A stretch of DNA of 64,000 nucleotides from Prunella strophiata (taxonomy: Eukaryota; Chordata; Aves; Passeriformes; Prunellidae), in the NCBI GenBank assembly GCA_036583965.1, contig JAZBQD010000001.1, positions 16,173,892 through 16,237,891 on the forward strand, read 5' to 3'. The first letter of the stretch is position 1. Each line of letters opens with the position of its first letter. Below the pieces are notes generated by a model. It was not told the origin of the DNA. It did not search any database and saw only the letters and a list, made by a program, of their open reading frames with translations. The position numbers and the translations under genes are program-made. Positions 63,801-64,000 of the stretch are shown here, one piece after another.

Positions 63801-64000
63801 TAGGATATTTGAGCTCTGAGGAAAAAATCCTGATTCCAAAAATCCTTTGTTGAAGATAAAATTCCAGAGTAGTGTTGATGCACATTGCTCTTATGTGCAA
63901 AACAGATTTTGACATTCAATTTAAACCTTGAAAATTATAGTTGAAGCTCGTAAATAGACAACTTTGTCCATTTTCCTTTTGTCCTTTCATTTAGTAGGAT
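36785..64000 (+). CDS. WDR11: WDR11 gene, WD repeat protein 11, exons 1-22 (5' part, runs off the window)
   Basis: Twenty-one coding exons translate to a protein that aligns without gaps, apart from two one-base surpluses, to vertebrate WDR11; I recognised it from the order and wording of its WD40 blades. The protein is known to have two beta-propellers and a helical C-terminal part. It works with FAM91A1 at the trans-Golgi network in capturing AP-1-coated vesicles, and has been linked to hedgehog signalling and to hypogonadotropic hypogonadism in people. Visible blade ends include KIIVWDVATG, YIVLWNADTG, RVMIWELKS, LEIWDVRT, LNFWDLKAR and VEIWDSKE. Summed exons give about 895 codons of a usual length near 1,220, so the last quarter or so is missing because the window ends. 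All introns are GT-AG. Oddities: single surplus bases in exon 15 and exon 19 break the frame. The start is the only ATG in the first exon that leads into the conserved TVN-K-ARTLTGAL block, and it lies in a CpG-rich promoter. Confidence 0.97.
36875..36907 (+). repeat. GGGCC repeat directly after the exon 1 donor
   Basis: After the donor GTGAG, the intron opens with five GGGCC-like units and a G run (GGGGGG at about 36900-36906). G-runs at the start of an intron can act as splicing enhancers or fold into G-quadruplex structures. Confidence 0.85.
37133..37367 (+). mobile_element. CR1 LINE 3' end in WDR11 intron 1
   Basis: A 235-bp 5'-truncated CR1 copy in sense orientation reads GGAAGGAATTCTTCCCTGTG, CCAGAGAAGCTGTGGCTGCC, AAGGCCAGGTTGGACAGGGC and GTCCCTTCCAACCCAAACC, and ends with two copies of ATTCTGTG, the octamer that closes avian CR1 elements. 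It starts within 270 bases of the first splice donor. Confidence 0.9.
37801..37912 (+). CDS. WDR11: WDR11 exon 2 (residues 29-66)
   Basis: The acceptor CTCCCAG ends at 37800. The exon completes the W codon from exon 1 and reads GWQGLIAYGCHSLVLVVDAN, the first propeller strand, then the AQTLQVLERHKASVVK segment. It ends in phase 0 before donor GTGAGA. It matches the vertebrate WDR11 order exactly. Confidence 0.97.
37913..41160 (+). other. WDR11: WDR11 intron 2
   Basis: A 3.2-kb GT-AG intron. No repeat, RNA gene or embedded reading frame is recognised in it. Confidence 0.9.
41161..41314 (+). CDS. WDR11: WDR11 exon 3 (residues 67-118)
   Basis: It follows acceptor TTTTCAG and begins VKWAKENYHHNIGSPYSLRL. 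It contains a complete WD40 blade with SADATGKIIVWDVATGAA and ends with EHSKPIQ plus one base of a split D codon before donor GTAATG. The NYHHNIGSPY block is characteristic of WDR11. Confidence 0.97.
42177..42350 (+). CDS. WDR11: WDR11 exon 4 (residues 118-176)
   Basis: It starts after TTGACAG and reads DMQWLWNQDASRDLLLAVHP, then PPNYIVLWNADTGTKLWKKS, a WD40 blade with its WN dipeptide, and finishes SFDPFDPSHLA plus one base. The donor is GTAAGT. One base of the leucine codon is carried over to exon 5, which restores HLALLTSEG. Confidence 0.97.
43403..43589 (+). CDS. WDR11: WDR11 exon 5 (residues 176-238)
   Basis: The acceptor is TTGGCCCAG. It reads LLTSEGIVFISDFSPSKAPA, then the serine-rich KKVYISSPHSSPSHNKLAAA loop and KKALDKVKILISNEKP. 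It ends with two bases of a serine codon before GTAGGT. The serine/proline-rich loop between blades is a known feature of the family. Confidence 0.96.
44052..44217 (+). CDS. WDR11: WDR11 exon 6 (residues 238-293)
   Basis: The acceptor TTTCACAG is followed by one base completing S238, then AESVTLNDCLQLSYLPSKRN, YMLLLYPREILILDLEVNQT and IAIERTGVPFIQ. It ends in phase 0 before GTGAGG. The reading frame is open and fits the first propeller of WDR11. Confidence 0.96.
44419..44533 (+). CDS. WDR11: WDR11 exon 7 (residues 294-332)
   Basis: It follows acceptor TTGCCCAG and reads VIPCFQRDGLFCLHENGCIT then LRVRRSNCSITATPHEEP, ending with one base of a D codon before GTCAGT. The CFQRDGLFCLHENGCITLRVRRS block is strongly characteristic of WDR11; the tail after RRS is more variable. 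Confidence 0.96.
45470..45665 (+). CDS. WDR11: WDR11 exon 8 (residues 332-397)
   Basis: The acceptor is GTGTTGCAG. It reads DPEPAQELVYDLRSQCDAIR, VTKTVRPFSMVCCPVNENAA and a blade end SDGRVMIWELKSSISGR, with two bases carried over before GTAATG. The YDLRSQCDAIRVTKTVRPFSMVC stretch is nearly invariant in vertebrate WDR11. Confidence 0.97.
46703..46806 (+). CDS. WDR11: WDR11 exon 9 (residues 397-432)
   Basis: The acceptor is CTTTTGCAG. The exon reads SSSSASPLYSPVSFCGIPVG then AFQNKLPDLSLDNMIG, ending with one base before GTAAGA. The adjacent CAG triplet means a second AG three bases downstream could be used with loss of one serine; I chose the upstream AG. The sequence matches the inter-blade linker of WDR11. 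Confidence 0.94.
47278..47451 (+). CDS. WDR11: WDR11 exon 10 (residues 432-490)
   Basis: The acceptor is TTTGAAGCAG. It reads GQGASTGEELRNSFLQEVHL, KFLLTGLLSGLPLPPFAIRM and CPPLTTKNIKQYEPILAVG. One base is carried over before GTGAGT. The first 15 residues are variable and glycine/glutamate-rich; the rest is the conserved entry into the second propeller. Confidence 0.95.
48801..48885 (+). CDS. WDR11: WDR11 exon 11 (residues 490-518)
   Basis: The acceptor is TTTTTATAG. This short exon reads GTSNGSVLVFHLTSGLLHKE then LSIHSCEV, with AA of a lysine codon before GTAAGA. It fits the WDR11 blade TSNGSVLV-HLTSGLLHKELSIHSCEVKG. Confidence 0.96.
48886..53640 (+). other. WDR11: WDR11 intron 11, longest in the window
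   Basis: A 4.75-kb GT-AG intron between exons that split a lysine codon. It contains an A run near 49907-49921 and G/T-rich patches at about 50560-50650. No mobile element is clearly recognised. Confidence 0.9.
53641..53747 (+). CDS. WDR11: WDR11 exon 12 (residues 518-554)
   Basis: The acceptor is TGATCCCAG. It reads KGIEWISLTGFISFATSTPN, NLGLVRNELQLVDLPT and one base before GTTTGT. The FATSTPNNxGLVRNELQLVDLPTG segment is a clear WDR11 signature. It follows the longest intron in the window (4.75 kb). Confidence 0.96.
53748..57377 (+). other. WDR11: WDR11 introns 12 and 13 (around exon 13)
   Basis: Two GT-AG introns, 53748-55851 and 55928-57377, with unique AT-rich sequence and no recognised element. 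Confidence 0.85.
55852..55927 (+). CDS. WDR11: WDR11 exon 13 (residues 554-579)
   Basis: The acceptor is GTGCTCCAG. The 76-base exon reads GRSVAFRGERGNDEPAIEMI then KVSHL plus two bases of K before GTAAGT. The RGERGNDE-AIEMIKVSHLK match to WDR11 is nearly exact. Confidence 0.95.
57378..57486 (+). CDS. WDR11: WDR11 exon 14 (residues 579-615)
   Basis: The acceptor is TTGTTCCAG. It reads KQYLAVVFKDKPLEIWDVRT, then CTLLREMSKNFPTATAL, and ends in phase 0 before GTAAGG. It contains a WD40 blade end (LEIWDVRT). The phase-0 end fixes the frame for exon 15, which is where the first frame break lies. Confidence 0.96.
57782..57907 (+). CDS. WDR11: WDR11 exon 15 (residues 616-657), with one surplus base
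   Basis: The acceptor TTTCCACAG is followed by EWSP in the frame set by exon 14. The CCCTTCCC run at 57791-57798 then holds one base too many, and read literally gives TTC CCA TAA, a stop at 57800-57802. One frame over, the exon continues perfectly as NLKSLRKKQLAAREAMARQT and VASDTEVSSVESSVI to donor GTACCC. The exon is 126 bases, whereas the phases of exons 14 and 16 require 125. The rest shows no decay, so a consensus error or a young allele is more likely than a pseudogene. Confidence 0.9.
58213..58236 (+). repeat. Poly-T tract in WDR11 intron 15
   Basis: 24 T in a row, about 90 bases before the exon 16 acceptor; it lies upstream of the acceptor's own pyrimidine tract. Confidence 0.9.
58325..58472 (+). 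CDS. WDR11: WDR11 exon 16 (residues 657-706)
   Basis: The acceptor is TTTTTAAAG, after a T-rich tract. It reads SLLQEAESKSELSQNISARE, HFVFTGADGQVYHLTVEGNS and VKDSARIPPD, ending in phase 0 before GTGAGT. It is a strong match to the WDR11 second propeller. Confidence 0.96.
58791..58897 (+). CDS. WDR11: WDR11 exon 17 (residues 707-742)
   Basis: The acceptor is ATATTTTCAG. It reads GSMGSITCIAWKGDILVLGD then VDGNLNFWDLKARVS, with AG of the next codon before GTATGA. This is a complete WD40 blade with the WD dipeptide. Confidence 0.97.
59355..59469 (+). CDS. WDR11: WDR11 exon 18 (residues 742-780)
   Basis: The acceptor is CTTTCCTTAG. It reads RGIPTHRSWVKKIRFAPGKG, NQKLLAMYNDGVEIWDSKE, phase 0 before GTAAGT. 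The THRSWVKKIRFAPGKGNQKL block and the blade end VEIWD match WDR11. Confidence 0.97.
60673..60845 (+). CDS. WDR11: WDR11 exon 19 (residues 781-838), with one surplus base
   Basis: The acceptor is CTTTTGCAG. It reads VQMVSSLRSGRNVNFRILDV, DWCTSDKVVLASDDGCIRVL and ELSMKA. The GCCCTCC run at 60808-60814 is seven bases where the family has two codons, so the literal frame runs LLFQDG and stops at TGA 60829-60831. The expected SCFRMDEQDL continues one frame over, to donor GTATGC. The exon is 173 bases, while neighbouring phases need 172. It looks like a C2-to-C3 run-length change. Confidence 0.9.
60846..62548 (+). other. WDR11: WDR11 intron 19
   Basis: A 1.7-kb GT-AG intron. Its last 300 bases are dominated by the ATTTTCTG minisatellite; the rest is unremarkable. 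Confidence 0.9.
62247..62487 (+). repeat. Minisatellite, about 17 units of ACATTTTCTGTGGT
   Basis: Seventeen imperfect units of 13-16 bp share the core ATTTTCTG with variable spacers such as TGGT, GGGGT, TGCC and GAAGGT. The array lies in intron 19 and ends about 60 bases before the exon 20 acceptor. Long minus-strand reading frames across it are a by-product of the repeat. Confidence 0.95.
62549..62657 (+). CDS. WDR11: WDR11 exon 20 (residues 838-874)
   Basis: The acceptor is TTTCTTTCAG. It reads EPVWCPYLLVPRASLALKAF then LLHQPWDEKYSLDIMD and two bases before GTAAGA. The leading glutamate codon is completed by the last base of exon 19 only if that exon's frame is the conserved one. A minisatellite ends about 60 bases upstream of this acceptor. 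Confidence 0.96.
63397..63459 (+). CDS. WDR11: WDR11 exon 21 (residues 874-895)
   Basis: The acceptor is TTTAATCCAG. The 63-base exon reads IDYPENENIKNLLQEQLNSL then S plus AA of an asparagine codon before GTAAGA. It matches the DYPENE-IKNLLQEQLNSLSN stretch of WDR11. Confidence 0.95.
63995..64000 (+). CDS. WDR11: Probable start of WDR11 exon 22 (cut by the window end)
   Basis: A pyrimidine-rich tract and the acceptor TTTCATTTAG end at 63994. The next base completes an asparagine codon with the AA left over from exon 21, as expected for the SLSN position, and AGGAT follows. Only six bases are visible, so the call rests on the splice signal, the phase and the spacing. Confidence 0.5.

Noticed and set aside
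36785..64000. WDR11 as a pseudogene because of two stops
   Set aside because: Every intron keeps its GT-AG sites and phases, and codons after each break stay conserved; only two one-base surpluses in pyrimidine runs are seen.

Overview
The window is vertebrate nuclear DNA, most likely from a bird and probably a songbird. Three observations support this. There is a split gene whose translated exons match WDR11 exon by exon. There are CR1-type LINE fragments, one ending in the diagnostic octamer repeat ATTCTGTG. There is also an ERV-type LTR of a style I associate with passerine genomes, though the family is not assigned.

Layout: positions 1 to about 35,280 are intergenic and AT-rich. I found no convincing protein-coding exon, tRNA or rRNA there. 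This part holds homopolymer tracts, a 280-bp G/T-only low-complexity block, short tandem duplications, two possible old LTR remnants, a perfect hairpin, and one motif-dense block that could be a conserved non-coding element. From about 35,285 to 36,540 a sense-oriented CR1 fragment is interrupted by a 622-bp antisense LTR. The LTR is flanked on both sides by the same 223 bp of CR1 sequence, with 222 of 223 positions identical. A CpG-rich promoter and first exon follow at about 36,455-37,115.

From 36,785 to the window end lies WDR11 on the + strand. It has 21 complete coding exons plus what looks like the first six bases of exon 22. Together they encode about 895 of the roughly 1,220 residues usual for the protein, that is, both WD40 propellers; the C-terminal part lies outside the window. 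All introns are GT-AG and the splice phases fit, except that exons 15 and 19 each carry one surplus base in a short C/T run. Each surplus base puts a stop codon in frame. Because both flanking frames continue perfectly, these are probably consensus errors or very recent alleles rather than signs of a decayed gene.

WDR11 is the only gene in the window, so there is no multi-gene system to describe. The most unusual structure is the LTR bounded by a 223-bp direct duplication, about 0.5 kb upstream of the WDR11 start codon. A 17-unit minisatellite just upstream of the exon 20 splice acceptor, and G-rich repeats across the promoter and the first splice donor, also deserve a second look.
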